Assembly: GCF_001686985.1 (NCBI RefSeq)
Contig: NZ_CP015318.1
Span: 3,098,001 to 3,162,000, forward strand
Source: Mesorhizobium amorphae CCNWGS0123
GTDB lineage: Bacteria; Pseudomonadota; Alphaproteobacteria; Rhizobiales; Rhizobiaceae
Reading direction: 5' to 3'
DNA length: 64,000 nucleotides
In this document: positions 31,106-39,041 of the stretch, piece after piece
Layout: each line of letters starts with the position of its first letter
How positions within the stretch are numbered: position 1 is the first letter of the stretch
The notes under the pieces: model-generated
The model's input: the letters and a program-made list of their open reading frames with translations, nothing else
What the model was told of the DNA's origin: nothing
Databases searched by the model: none
Translations under genes and position numbers: made by a program

Positions 31106-33082
31106 CTACCTCTGCGCCACCACTTGTCTGAACACTGCCTTCTCCACCTCCGGCTCCAGCGATTCCGCAAACGGCGTCGCGAGATGATGCCGGTCGCGGT
31201 AGGCGATCTTGCCGTTGATGTACACGTGGCAAATGGTGGCGTCGCAGAATCGATCGGTCATGTCGATGTAGCTGGCGTTGGGGACGCTGCGTACGATCTC
31301 GCGCTCCACCGCGGCCGCCGCGTCATTGGCGGCGTCGGTCCGCTTCTGGTCGCAGAGCGAGGGCGCTTCGCCCCGCCACAGTGCTCTGGCCACGCAGGTG
31401 TCGACATGCTCTTCGTTGAACGGCACGTCGCGGATGAAGGCGACTTTCAGCCCGGCCTGGCTGAACGCTGAAAGCGTCGCTCGCAGGCCGTCGCGCCACT
31501 GGGCGTCCTGGTCGGCCGGGATCTTGGCGTCGGGTGACATCTTGCGCGAACTCGCCAGCGCGATCTCCGAGATCACCACCAGGCTCGGCCGCGCCGCGAT
31601 GATCTCCTTGATCGACTGCGCGCGCCATTGATCGCACTCGGTGTAGTCGCGCTTCAGCTTGGTCACCCACACGGTCAGCCGCGAGGCCCGGCAGGACGAT
31701 TTGAGCCAGGTGACCACCTTGGCGTCGTTCTTCCTGGCCGCTGCGATCAGTGGCGTCGACCAGTGGTCGGCATGCGAATCGCCGAACAGGGCGATCGTGC
31801 GCGGCGCGGCCTTGTCGCCGAACTCGCAGGGCTTTGGCGTCACCGTTTCGTAGTCGAGCACGCAGCCGACCTTGGCGCGCGCAGTGGAGGGGCGCGCCGC
31901 ACTCTCGGCGATGCTGCGCTGCACCGGGTCGAGGTCGCTGACGGCGAGCCGCGCATTGGCATAAGCGGCTGCGACGCCGGTGCCGGTCAGGAGGACGGCC
32001 GGCACCAGCGCCCGCGCCGCACTGGCCATAAGCCAGCCATTGCGGCGGATCGGGTTCTCGATGACATGATAGGTGAAGAGGGACAGCGCCAAGGTCAGTG
32101 CCATGCAGCCAACGCGTTGCAGCGGCGTCAGATCGGGCACCAGCATCGACGCATAGACGATCACCGGCCAGTGCCATAGATAGAGCGAATAGGACAGCTT
32201 GCCGATCCATTGCAGCGGCGGCAGCGCCAGCGCGGCACTCGGGCCGCTGCTGGCGCGCAGCTCGGCATTGGCGGCACCGGCCAGCAGCAGCATCACCGTG
32301 CCGGCCACCGGCGCCAGCGCCATGAAGCCGGGGAAGGGTGCTTCCTCGGTGAAGCTGAGATAGGCGCCGGCGATCAGCGCCAGACCCAGCCACGCCAGCG
32401 GCGCGCCGAGCTGCGGGCGCGCGCGCCAGAAACGCGCCGGCACCATGGTGGCGAGACCGCCGGCGGCGAACTCCCAGGCGCGCAGCGGCGAGAAATAGAA
32501 CGCCCAGGGCTGCGCCACCGTGGTCAGCCAGGCGCAGACGGCGAAAGAGACGAGGCCAACGAGGCCGATCACCAGCATCGCCGCGCGCTTGCCGGGGGCG
32601 AGCCATGCCGCCAGCATCAGCAACGCCGGCCAGGCCAGATAGAACTGCTCCTCCACCGACAGCGACCAGAAATGGATGAAGGGGTTGCTGGTCGCATCCG
32701 CGGCGAAATAGTCGAACGACCAGCGGATCAGCCACAGATTGATCATGTAGGCCGAGGCGAACATGGCGCCCTTGGAATAGAGCGACTGCTCTTCCGGCGA
32801 CAGCACGAAGGCGCCGGCCACCAGCGTGGCGAGGATGACGAACAGCGATGCCGGCAGCAGCCGCCGCGCGCGTCGCGCATAGAAGCGCCAGAGGTTCAGC
32901 CGCCCGGTCTCGGTGATCTCGGTGAGCAGATGTTTTGTGATCAGATAGCCGGAGATGACGAAGAAGATGTCGACGCCGGTGAAGCCGCCGGAGAGCGACG
33001 TAAGGCCGAAATGAAAGGCGATCACGCCCGCCACCGCCACGGCGCGCAAGCCTTCGATATCAGGCCGGAACGATGCTGACAC
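31106..33082 (-). CDS. Acyltransferase 3 with C-terminal SGNH domain (OafA/YrhL type)
   Basis: The 658-residue protein begins FRPDIEGLRAVAVAGVIAFH, the acyltransferase-3 signature with its catalytic His, followed by about ten membrane segments. The C-terminal third is a periplasmic SGNH domain: TIALFGDSHADHW (block I with the Ser nucleophile), RPSLVVISEIALAS, and YRDRHHLATPFAE with the Asp-His pair. Such OafA-type proteins O-acetylate lipopolysaccharide, Nod-factor-like or exopolysaccharide sugars. GTG 33082 has GAGGT about ten bases upstream. The longer frame upstream to 33202 lacks support. Confidence 0.9.
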   Translation of the reverse strand: MSASFRPDIEGLRAVAVAGVIAFHFGLTSLSGGFTGVDIFFVISGYLITKHLLTEITETGRLNLWRFYARRARRLLPASLFVILATLVAGAFVLSPEEQSLYSKGAMFASAYMINLWLIRWSFDYFAADATSNPFIHFWSLSVEEQFYLAWPALLMLAAWLAPGKRAAMLVIGLVGLVSFAVCAWLTTVAQPWAFYFSPLRAWEFAAGGLATMVPARFWRARPQLGAPLAWLGLALIAGAYLSFTEEAPFPGFMALAPVAGTVMLLLAGAANAELRASSGPSAALALPPLQWIGKLSYSLYLWHWPVIVYASMLVPDLTPLQRVGCMALTLALSLFTYHVIENPIRRNGWLMASAARALVPAVLLTGTGVAAAYANARLAVSDLDPVQRSIAESAARPSTARAKVGCVLDYETVTPKPCEFGDKAAPRTIALFGDSHADHWSTPLIAAARKNDAKVVTWLKSSCRASRLTVWVTKLKRDYTECDQWRAQSIKEIIAARPSLVVISEIALASSRKMSPDAKIPADQDAQWRDGLRATLSAFSQAGLKVAFIRDVPFNEEHVDTCVARALWRGEAPSLCDQKRTDAANDAAAAVEREIVRSVPNASYIDMTDRFCDATICHVYINGKIAYRDRHHLATPFAESLEPEVEKAVFRQVVAQR

Positions 33083-33257
33083 GATTGTTGGACCTCGTGT
33101 TGGTGCATGACCCCGAACCGATGGTCCGCACCGGCGAGAAACAGCTCGCCGGGGATCACACGTGCTGCAGCGCCTCCGCGCGCATCGAACGCGCGGCACC
33201 ACAGCCGTTGACAGCCCACCCGTGTCAAAGACTCGCGCCTATGGCCCGATACCGCAA

Positions 33258-33285
33258 TGCAACATATTTAACGCAGTGCAACATA
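33258..33285. repeat. Direct repeat TGCAACATA, two copies 19 bp apart
   Basis: TGCAACATA occurs at 33258-33266 and 33277-33285 in the intergenic region upstream of the acyltransferase gene and just before the palindromic repeat pair. Nineteen-base spacing puts the copies on nearly the same helix face, so they may be binding sites. It is a short match and may be coincidental. Confidence 0.35.
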
Positions 33286-33298
33286 AGTGGAGGTTAGC

Positions 33299-33500
33299 TC
33301 CCTTCTCCCCGTTCACGGGGAGAAGGTGCCGGCAGGCGGATGAGGGGCAGCGCCGACGCTTGTCGTAGTGGTGCTCCGCCTCGATCGATGCTTGCTCGAT
33401 TCGAGAACAACGAGATCTGCGGACAGCAAGGCTGGGCGAGCGCTGCGCCGCCCCTCATCTGGCTGGCGCCATCTTCTCCCCGTAGACGGGGAGAAGGACG
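33299..33500. repeat. Inverted pair of dispersed palindromic repeats
   Basis: The left unit (33299-33353) has a CTTCTCCCCGT/ACGGGGAGAAGG hairpin followed by GCCGGCAGGCGGATGAGGGGC. The right unit (33447-33500) is the inverted form, GCCCCTCATCTGGCTGGCGCC followed by the same hairpin. About 95 bp of unrelated sequence separates them, so the pair could move or fold as one unit. Related units occur at 2.1, 47.5, 57.4, 61.3 and 63.6 kb. Confidence 0.75.
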
Positions 33501-33615
33501 CTCTGGCCGCCGATTTCGCCAATCTCCAACATTTGCGGTCGGCCGTCGCGTTGCCCGCGCCCGCCGCATCGGCTATGCACCCGCCAGCCAATGCCGGCGC
33601 AAACGGAGCCCGACC

Positions 33616-33969
33616 ATGACCGACACCACCATCCTCAAATTCGGCGCCGTCGACAATGCCGAGGCCGGCGACCTTGCGGGCTGGGTGGTGGTCGAGGGCA
33701 AGCCGACGATGAAGACCGCCGTCCAGCACACCACCGCCGACGGCAAGGTGATGTCCGGCACCTGGCAGGCGACGCCGGGCACCTACCACGCCACCTACAC
33801 CGACTACGAGTTCGTGCACATGATCGCGGGCCGTATCATCATCACCCCGGACGGGGGTGCGCCGGTCGAGGTCGGTCCGGGCGATGCCTTCGTCGTCGAG
33901 GCCGATTTCAAGGGCACCTGGAAGATCATCGAGCCGGTGACCAAGCATTTCGTCGTCAGGGTCGACTGA
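33616..33969 (+). CDS. Cupin-domain protein (EutQ/cupin_3-like)
   Basis: The 117-residue single-domain protein follows the small-cupin pattern: GTWQATPGTYHATYTDYEFV, HMIAGRIIITPDGGAPVEVG, PGDAFVVEADFKGTWKIIEP and a C-terminal VTKHFVVRVD. The ATG at 33616 is 116 bp after the repeat pair. Members bind sugars or small molecules, often without known activity. It stands alone. Confidence 0.88.
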   Translation: MTDTTILKFGAVDNAEAGDLAGWVVVEGKPTMKTAVQHTTADGKVMSGTWQATPGTYHATYTDYEFVHMIAGRIIITPDGGAPVEVGPGDAFVVEADFKGTWKIIEPVTKHFVVRVD

Positions 33970-34118
33970 TCCGCGGCCGCGCATGTAAGGCTATCCGGCG
34001 GATCCCAAGCCTGACACGTCCAAGTCCTATGTGATGTGGGCGGGTACGCCCTACACACATCTCATGATCCCGGTAAAGTAACTGAGACAGAGCGCCCCGC
34101 CGAGTACTCCTCAATCCC

Positions 34119-34150
34119 AAAAAAATGGCGGGCATCTCTGCCCGCCATTT
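34119..34150 (-). terminator. Strong intrinsic terminator of the 97-residue secreted-protein gene
   Basis: On the minus strand ATGGCGGGCA pairs with TGCCCGCCAT around a GAGA loop and is followed by TTTTTTT. It starts about 20 bp beyond the stop codon at 34171. Confidence 0.9.
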
Positions 34151-34170
34151 CCATTGGCAAGAGCCGGTGG

Positions 34171-34464
34171 CTAGTTTGCGCCGCCCAGCTGCTTGGTCAT
34201 CTTGCAGAAATCGTCGTGCGCCTTGGCAATGGCCTCGTCGCCGCAGTCCTTCGTCATGCCGGCGCGATCCTCTTCCTTCATCGCCAGCCATGCGACCTTG
34301 AATTCTTCTGCCGGTCTCATGGTCTTCATGCCGGCATCGGTGAAGAAGGGCGTCATCTTCGCCGGATCGTCGAGCGCCGAGGTTCCGGTGCTGCCGCCCG
34401 CAAGGGCTGCGCCGCTCATCATCGTAAGCGCCATCGCGCCCATGCAAAGCATCTTGATGTTCAT
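34171..34464 (-). CDS. Small exported protein, stress-promoter controlled
   Basis: The 97-residue product has a signal peptide (MNIKMLCMGAMALTMMSGAA, likely cleaved after ALA) and a mature part of about 75 residues containing two cysteines (KDCGDE and DDFCKM), enough for one disulfide in the periplasm. AAGAGGAATT precedes ATG 34464. No family is recognised beyond resemblance to small rhizobial secreted hypothetical proteins. It has an exact EcfG-type promoter 49 bases upstream and its own terminator, so it is a single-gene stress unit. Confidence 0.8.
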   Translation of the reverse strand: MNIKMLCMGAMALTMMSGAALAGGSTGTSALDDPAKMTPFFTDAGMKTMRPAEEFKVAWLAMKEEDRAGMTKDCGDEAIAKAHDDFCKMTKQLGGAN

Positions 34465-34512
34465 GATCAATTCCTCTTGTTGCTTTTCAGATCGTCAAAC
34501 GACCAGGGGAGG

Positions 34513-34537
34513 AACGGGTCGTTTGCAAAAGGGTTCC
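34513..34537 (-). promoter_or_regulatory. EcfG-type general stress promoter
   Basis: Read on the minus strand: GGAAC, 16 bases, CGTT, the exact alphaproteobacterial sigma-EcfG consensus. It lies 49 bp before the start of the 97-residue exported protein, a suitable leader distance. Confidence 0.8.
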
Positions 34538-34871
34538 AAATACTTTTCAATACAGAGTATGATATTTTCAGAGGTTGCCGATTGAGAAAAATTTTTTCTA
34601 TTGTAACCCATTGGTTCGGTTGGCGAGCCGCTGCTGCCCGCCGTCGACCAGCAGCTTTCCAAGTCGAACCGTAAGCGCGAGTTTGCCTGGTCGCTGCTGC
34701 AGAAGATGCCAACTGGTGGAGGCCCGGCGCCCTGAATCTGGGCGGCGCAACGCCGGCCATTTCGGGCACCCATCTGTTCTATCGGATCAGGATCGAGGCC
34801 ATCTCCGGACGGCAGGCATTTCAGTAGATGCTGTGCCTCGGTAGCACCCAGTGCGGCCGGGCAGAGGGCGC
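34538..34871. other. Non-coding or decayed stretch between two terminated genes
   Basis: No intact gene fits. On the plus strand two short stretches look protein-like (GEPLLPAVDQQLSKSNRKRE near 34.63 kb and SGTHLFYRIRIEAISGRQAF ending at a TAG near 34.83 kb) but they are in different frames and have no start, so they may be remains of a decayed gene. I cannot name its family. Confidence 0.35.
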
Positions 34872-34912
34872 AAAAAAACCCGCTTTCCAGGGGGGCTTTG
34901 GAAGCGGGCTCT
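34872..34912 (-). terminator. Intrinsic terminator of the DUF1236 gene
   Basis: On the minus strand CCCGCTTCC pairs with GGAAAGCGGG around a C-rich loop, followed by TTTTTTT. It lies about 80 bp beyond the DUF1236 stop codon. Confidence 0.85.
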
Positions 34913-34989
34913 TTAACGACCAAACGCTTGGGGCGTTCGATGTGTCTCTCAACACATCAACGAGGCGTTTGTTCCATTCGCGGCATGGA

Positions 34990-35298
34990 TTAGTCGATGA
35001 CCTGCACGATCCTGCGTGTATCCGGGTCAACCAGCACCGTACGATCTTGAACGACGACGTACTTGTATTTCACGTCGGGCACGTCGATCGTATGAAGTTC
35101 AACCGTGTCGGGCAGAGGCGAACCGACATTGAGTTCCACGCCGAGCAGGCTGACCGACGCAAGCTTCTGCTTGTGCACGTATTCGCGTATGACGGTCTGC
35201 TGTTCGGGAGCAATCACGATGACGTCCTCTGCAACGGCCGCACCAATACCGGCGACCAGAACAAACCCGGCGGCGGCAGCGATAAGATAATTCTTCAT
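34990..35298 (-). CDS. DUF1236 family exported protein
   Basis: The 102-residue product has a signal peptide (MKNYLIAAAAGFVLVAGIGA, cleaved near AVA-ED) and ends with the DUF1236 signature LPDTVELHTIDVPDVKYKYV with VVQDRTVLVDPDTRRIVQVI. DUF1236 proteins are small periplasmic proteins of unknown function found in Hyphomicrobiales. AGGAG precedes ATG 35298. A near match to the EcfG promoter lies further upstream. Confidence 0.88.
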   Translation of the reverse strand: MKNYLIAAAAGFVLVAGIGAAVAEDVIVIAPEQQTVIREYVHKQKLASVSLLGVELNVGSPLPDTVELHTIDVPDVKYKYVVVQDRTVLVDPDTRRIVQVID

Positions 35299-35378
35299 TA
35301 TAAACTCCTGTGAGCTTCGCCTTTGGATCGTCGCGGGCGACTGGCTTGATAGTCCCGTTATGGCGAGCCCATGGAGCT

Positions 35379-35403
35379 AACTCGGGCCGCTGCCTATCGT
35401 TCC
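35379..35403 (-). promoter_or_regulatory. Near-match EcfG promoter before DUF1236 gene
   Basis: On the minus strand GGAAC is followed after 16 bases by AGTT, one base off the CGTT consensus. It lies 81 bp before the DUF1236 start. It is listed because six exact copies occur nearby. Confidence 0.4.
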
Positions 35404-35512
35404 CATCAGCTCCGTCTAAATGGTCAGCCCGCTCGGATAGTACGGTGGCGCCATGCACGAATCTTCGCCCATGCCGAAGGTTCGCATGTTGATGGTGGGA
35501 ATGCCGTCAATC

Positions 35513-35538
35513 GGAATAATTTGGCTGGGAGGCTCGTT
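35513..35538 (+). promoter_or_regulatory. Near-match EcfG promoter before the truncated hemoglobin gene
   Basis: GGAAT at 35513, 17 bases, then CGTT at 35535: one mismatch in the -35 element. It lies about 95 bp before the hemoglobin start codon. Confidence 0.4.
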
Positions 35539-35632
35539 AATTCCTCAGACGATGGCGGATTAAGACTCTGCCTTCATTGAAGCCGCCAGACAGGCCGCGG
35601 CTTGTTCTGGCCCAACTCGGAGGGAACCAGAG

Positions 35633-36184
35633 ATGAAAACGGCTGTTTCGACCTCTTTCACAAGACGCATCGTCGTCGCAGGGCTGGCAGTGACCGCCGC
35701 GACGACGGCTGTATTGGCGGCGGAGAACGCGCACGCGCAGGACGAGCAATCCACGCCTGAGAAAAGTCTGTACGAACGCCTGGGTGGCGTCTTCGCCATC
35801 GCAGCGGTAGTGGATCACTTCAGCGACGCCGTCGTGAAGAATCCCATCGTCGGCCAGAAGTCCAAGAACGCCCAACTGCGGAAATGGCACACCAAGAACC
35901 TGGAAAGGCTGCCCGGCCTCAAGTTCATGCGCACGCTGTGGGTCTGCGAGGTTTCTGGTGGACCCTTCAAGTTCACGGCCACCAAGCCTGGCACGACGCC
36001 GCTCGGCCTCGAGGAGGCGCACCGGGACCTGCGGATATCTCCCGCGGAATTCGATGAGGTCGCAGCGGAACTCGGACGGACCCTGGACCACTTCAAGGTT
36101 CCGAAGGCCGAGAAAACCGAGGTCCTGGCAGCCTTCGCCGCCCACAAGGACGAGGTCACCGCCGGCTACGTCAAGAAGGGCTGA
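35633..36184 (+). CDS. Exported truncated hemoglobin (group I-like)
   Basis: The 183-residue protein has a signal-like N-terminus with a twin Arg (TSFTRRIVVAGLAVTAATTA, cleaved near AHAQ), then a truncated-globin fold: SLYERLGGVFAIAAVVDHFS, LKFMRTLWVCEVSGGPFKFT, and the proximal His in GLEEAHRDLRISPAEFDEVA. Truncated hemoglobins bind oxygen or NO and are usually cytoplasmic, so the export signal is unusual. GGAGGGAA precedes the ATG. An EcfG-like promoter lies upstream, consistent with a stress-linked NO or oxygen role. Confidence 0.85.
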   Translation: MKTAVSTSFTRRIVVAGLAVTAATTAVLAAENAHAQDEQSTPEKSLYERLGGVFAIAAVVDHFSDAVVKNPIVGQKSKNAQLRKWHTKNLERLPGLKFMRTLWVCEVSGGPFKFTATKPGTTPLGLEEAHRDLRISPAEFDEVAAELGRTLDHFKVPKAEKTEVLAAFAAHKDEVTAGYVKKG

Positions 36185-36274
36185 AGTCCCCTGTGTTTCC
36201 GCGTTCCAGGGGTAGGGTCATGAGGAACGATCGGACGGATGATTCCGGTCGCGAGAGATTTTCCAGGAGGCAAC

Positions 36275-36305
36275 AAAAACCCGCGCTCTGACGGAGGGCG
36301 CGGGC
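36275..36305 (-). terminator. Intrinsic terminator after the small membrane-peptide genes
   Basis: On the minus strand CCCGCGC pairs with GCGCGGG around an 11-base loop, followed by TTTTT. It lies about 60 bp beyond the stop of the 31-residue peptide at 36363. Confidence 0.85.
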
Positions 36306-36362
36306 CAATCGGGCGGAGTGCGGGAACGAAGAGATCCCGGACTCGTCGATGATCTTCGCGGT

Positions 36363-36458
36363 TTAGTACCAGCGTCCACGGCCGTAGTAGCCGCCGCCGC
36401 CTAGCAGAATGACGATAAGAACTATGACCAGTATTGTGGTGATATCCATATAGGCCAT
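36363..36458 (-). CDS. 31-residue single-span membrane peptide
   Basis: MAYMDITTILVIVLIVILLG plus a Gly/Tyr/Arg-rich tail ending RGRWY gives one transmembrane helix with a positive C-terminus. The minus strand has AGGAGG three bases before ATG 36458; a second ATG at 36449 is twelve bases from that site. It follows the 24-residue peptide gene by 44 bp and is followed by a terminator, so the two probably share the EcfG-type promoter at 36632-36656. Similar tiny proteins are common in rhizobia; function unknown. Confidence 0.65.
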   Translation of the reverse strand: MAYMDITTILVIVLIVILLGGGGYYGRGRWY

Positions 36459-36502
36459 GCGCCTCCTGTGAGCGTGATTTATGCCCGTCCTAACTGATCG
36501 GT

Positions 36503-36577
36503 CTAACGCAAACCGAAAAAGCTGAGTATCAATAGTACGATAACTACGGCTCCGACCAGCCAAATAATGCTATTCAT
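36503..36577 (-). CDS. 24-residue single-span membrane peptide
   Basis: ATG 36577 with AGGGAGG just upstream opens MNSIIWLVGAVVIVLLILSF and closes FGLR. It is almost entirely one transmembrane helix with a final Arg. It is 55 bp downstream of an exact EcfG-type promoter and is the first gene of a two-peptide unit. It is too small for routine gene callers. Short membrane peptides often act as regulators of membrane enzymes or in envelope stress; that is inference. Confidence 0.65.
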   Translation of the reverse strand: MNSIIWLVGAVVIVLLILSFFGLR

Positions 36578-36631
36578 AACGGCCTCCCTTTACCTCGAGA
36601 TGCCATGGCGAAAACTATTGTCAATAGACGC

Positions 36632-36656
36632 AACGACTGTGCAGCGTTTTTGTTCC
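36632..36656 (-). promoter_or_regulatory. EcfG-type general stress promoter
   Basis: On the minus strand GGAAC, 16 bases, CGTT: exact consensus, 55 bp before the 24-residue peptide start. Confidence 0.8.
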
Positions 36657-36782
36657 ACCACGTTGAATTTATAGTTCGGCAGAGTGCCGACAGTCGGTTT
36701 CCAGGACGGAGCTACCCGATTCTGAGAGGATGTGGGCCAATCAGCACCGTCTGAAGCCGCGCTGATCATTCCCCGGAGCTTC

Positions 36783-37148
36783 TCAAGGAGAAAGAAGGCG
36801 CTCGAGTTTGCTGCTGAGCTCGTCAAAGCTGAACGGTTTGCGAAGGACGGCACGGTTGCTGAAGCCTTCGCGCATGTCGCGACCGCTGTTACCAGTCGAA
36901 TAGATGAAGGGCACACCGCGCTCGGCAAGCGCGTCGGCCACGGCATTGCTGTCGTCGCCGTCGAGATTCATGTCCAGCATGGCGGCATCGAAAACCTGCG
37001 CTTCGATCAGGGCGATCGCCTTTTCGATCGTTGCGGCTGAGGTCACGGACTCGCATCCAAGATCGCCCAGCATGTCCTCAATCATCATCAGGACCAGAAT
37101 TTCATCCTCGACAACGAGGATGCGGCGGCCAGAAAGCAGTTTATCCAT
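36783..37148 (-). CDS. Single-domain response regulator
   Basis: The 121-residue receiver-only protein has the acidic pair in ILVVEDEILVLMMIEDMLGD, the phospho-acceptor Asp in FDAAMLDMNLDGDDSNAVAD and the conserved Lys in AVLRKPFSFDELSSKLERLL. No output domain follows, so it signals by binding partners or acts as a phosphate sink. Its start overlaps the stop of the upstream histidine-kinase gene, making the two a cognate pair. In alphaproteobacteria such HWE-kinase/receiver pairs often feed the PhyR-NepR-EcfG stress cascade. Confidence 0.88.
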   Translation of the reverse strand: MDKLLSGRRILVVEDEILVLMMIEDMLGDLGCESVTSAATIEKAIALIEAQVFDAAMLDMNLDGDDSNAVADALAERGVPFIYSTGNSGRDMREGFSNRAVLRKPFSFDELSSKLERLLSP

Positions 37149-38193
37149 CACGAGTTCCCGATACCGGAATGTTCATCGTGCAGATCAACCCGTCCGGGCG
37201 ATAGTCGAGTTGCACAGTGCCTTCGAGCTCGTGGGTCAGGCCGCGCTCGATCACGCGCGAACCGAATCCCTTTCGCAACGGCGGCGTAACCTTCGGCCCG
37301 TCCTTCTCTTGCCATGACAGGACCAGTCGGCGGCCCTCCGATGTCGGCTCGATCGTCCAGTCGATCCGGATCGAGCCCTTGTCATTGGAAAACGCACCAT
37401 ACTTCACGGCGTTGGTCGCAAGTTCGTTGAACGCGATGCCAAGTGCCAGGGCTGCCCTTGTCGAGAGGCGGATGTTCTCACCGGCAATCACCAGGCGCTC
37501 CGCCCGACCGTCGGTGACGCCGAACGGTTCCAGGGCATCGTGGAGGACATCGAGCAACCCGGCGCTGTGCCAGTTTTCGCGCGTCAGCAGGTTGTGCGAC
37601 CGGGAAAGCGCAAACAGCCGGGACTCGACGGCCTCGCGGATCACCTTTGGATCGGAATTCGCTCGCGATGCCTGCCAGACGATCGACTGCACCGTTGCAA
37701 GCATGTTCTTCACGCGATGGTTCAATTCGTCGATGAGCATCCGCGATTGTGCCTGCTCCTCCTTGTGTCTGGTGAGATCGACGAAGGAGGTAAAATACTG
37801 GACGATGGCGCCGCTCCTGTCGCGGACAGGATTGGCGAAAAGGGCCGCCCAGAATTCGCTGCCATCCTTGCGCCGGTAAAGGATCTCCGTGCTCGCCTCC
37901 GAATTGGCTTCGAACTCCGCCTTGATACGTTTCAGCGCCCCGGCGTCGGCGCCGTCCGCCATCAGGAAATTGAAGGGCTGACCGAGGACCTCTTCCCTGT
38001 CGTATCCGGTCAGGGCGAGGAAGGCGTCATTGGCAAAAATGATCGGATTGCCGGGCTCCTTTGCATCGGCAAAAACCATGGCCATTCGCGTTGTCTCGGC
38101 GGCAACAACGAACGGGCCAAGGTCGTGCTGAAAGCCCTCGACTTCGGCTTCGGCGTCCTTCTGCTGTTCGGACTTGTCAGGCATCTTGACCAT
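37141..38193 (-). CDS. PAS domain, HWE-family sensor histidine kinase
   Basis: The 350-residue soluble kinase has one PAS/LOV-like domain (PIIFANDAFLALTGYDREEV, LGQPFNFLMADGADAGALKR), a PAC segment (RDRSGAIVQYFTSFVDLTRH) and an HWE kinase core: phospho-acceptor His in LIDELNHRVKNMLATVQSIV, ELATNAVKYGAFSN in the ATPase domain, and the family WxE in LVLSWQEKDGPK. The PAS closely resembles LOV photosensors, but the position of the flavin-adduct Cys (NCRFLQ in LOV) reads FNFLM, so a photoadduct is not possible. No membrane segments are seen. It is coupled to the response regulator. Confidence 0.9.
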   Translation of the reverse strand: MVKMPDKSEQQKDAEAEVEGFQHDLGPFVVAAETTRMAMVFADAKEPGNPIIFANDAFLALTGYDREEVLGQPFNFLMADGADAGALKRIKAEFEANSEASTEILYRRKDGSEFWAALFANPVRDRSGAIVQYFTSFVDLTRHKEEQAQSRMLIDELNHRVKNMLATVQSIVWQASRANSDPKVIREAVESRLFALSRSHNLLTRENWHSAGLLDVLHDALEPFGVTDGRAERLVIAGENIRLSTRAALALGIAFNELATNAVKYGAFSNDKGSIRIDWTIEPTSEGRRLVLSWQEKDGPKVTPPLRKGFGSRVIERGLTHELEGTVQLDYRPDGLICTMNIPVSGTRDG

Positions 38194-38299
38194 TGATCCC
38201 GCCGTTGGTGCAAGCCATTCGACAGCGTATCTTGCCCAAGGCCTCCGCGCTACAGGCCGAGAGACTGGTGGAATGTAGTCAAGGCGCAGTCACCAAGAA

Positions 38300-38319
38300 C
38301 CCCGCGCGAAGGCGCGGGG
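38300..38319. other. Perfect 8-bp GC hairpin with GAAG loop
   Basis: CCCCGCGC, GAAG, GCGCGGGG lies in the 178-bp gap between the BA14K stop and the kinase start, about 15 bp beyond the BA14K terminator. No U tract follows on either strand; it may back up that terminator or stabilise an RNA end. Confidence 0.4.
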
Positions 38320-38332
38320 GTCCACATGGATT

Positions 38333-38362
38333 GAAAAGCCCGCGCCGTCGCCAGCGCGGGCT
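38333..38362 (-). terminator. Intrinsic terminator of the BA14K gene
   Basis: On the minus strand GCCCGCGC pairs with GCGCGGGC around a short loop and is followed by TTTTC, starting about 10 bp beyond the BA14K stop. Confidence 0.75.
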
Positions 38363-38371
38363 CGTACTTTG

Positions 38372-38845
38372 TCAGTAGGGCGAATTGCACTGCCGACGAC
38401 GGCCGTAATTGGGCTGGAACGTGTTGTCCGAGGCGCGGTAGGATCTGTACCGGTCGTAGCACCACTCCACATGGGCATCACCGCCGCGATAGACACGGTT
38501 CTGGTTGTTGTTGATGATCGCACTGGTGATCAGCGCGCCGGTGGCGAAGGCCGCCAGCGGGAACCAGTAGTCGCCATGACGGCGATAGCCGCGATGGTAG
38601 TCACGATAGCCGCGATGGCCATTCCAGTAGGCGCCATCATTTTGCGCAAAATTTTGCGAGAAATTGCGATTGCGGTTGACGCTCCGGTGCTTCCTCCACG
38701 GCTTGTGGTCGATCGCCTGCACATCAGACGAGGCGGAAGGCGCTTGCGGCTGGGATATCCCGGCAGCGCCGGCAGGCCCAGCAGCGGTGGCCGCGAACGA
38801 TCCTGACAATGTGGCCGCCAGCAAACCCGATACGATCTTGTTCAT
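38372..38845 (-). CDS. BA14K-family exported protein
   Basis: The 157-residue product has a signal peptide ([20 protein letters not shown], cleaved near GAAG), an Arg/Tyr/His/Gly-rich middle ([20 protein letters not shown]), one hydrophobic helix ([17 protein letters not shown]) and the C-terminal BA14K motif [20 protein letters not shown] ending [12 protein letters not shown]14K proteins, first seen as a Brucella immunoreactive lectin-like antigen, are widespread in rhizobia. AAGGAGG precedes ATG 38845 and an exact EcfG-type promoter lies 42 bp upstream. Confidence 0.9.
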   Translation of the reverse strand: MNKIVSGLLAATLSGSFAATAAGPAGAAGISQPQAPSASSDVQAIDHKPWRKHRSVNRNRNFSQNFAQNDGAYWNGHRGYRDYHRGYRRHGDYWFPLAAFATGALITSAIINNNQNRVYRGGDAHVEWCYDRYRSYRASDNTFQPNYGRRRQCNSPY

Positions 38846-38886
38846 TTTTCCTCCTTGAAGGGTGGTTGACGTCCCTATGGATTTAA

Positions 38887-38911
38887 AACGATTTAACCGC
38901 ATTATGGTTCC
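38887..38911 (-). promoter_or_regulatory. EcfG-type general stress promoter
   Basis: On the minus strand GGAAC, 16 bases, CGTT: exact consensus, 42 bp before the BA14K start codon. Confidence 0.8.
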
Positions 38912-39041
38912 GCCCGCTGGAAGGGCCGCGCCAGCAATATCAGATCGCCTTTCGAAAGTTCGAGGCCAAAAGGAAGCCCACCGGCTTTGACACCGATGGG
39001 CTGCGCTTCATCGCTGAAGCAGTACTAGAGCGGCGAGTGTA

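Noticed and set aside
37141..38193. Blue-light LOV photoreceptor kinase
   Set aside because: The overall PAS sequence is LOV-like but the adduct-forming Cys is replaced by Phe, so photocycle function is not supported.
38877..39027. Short protein-like frame between the BA14K and Ala/Pro-rich genes
   Set aside because: The stretch [20 protein letters not shown] reads well but lacks a start codon and overlaps an EcfG-type promoter; no family was recognised, so it is not annotated.
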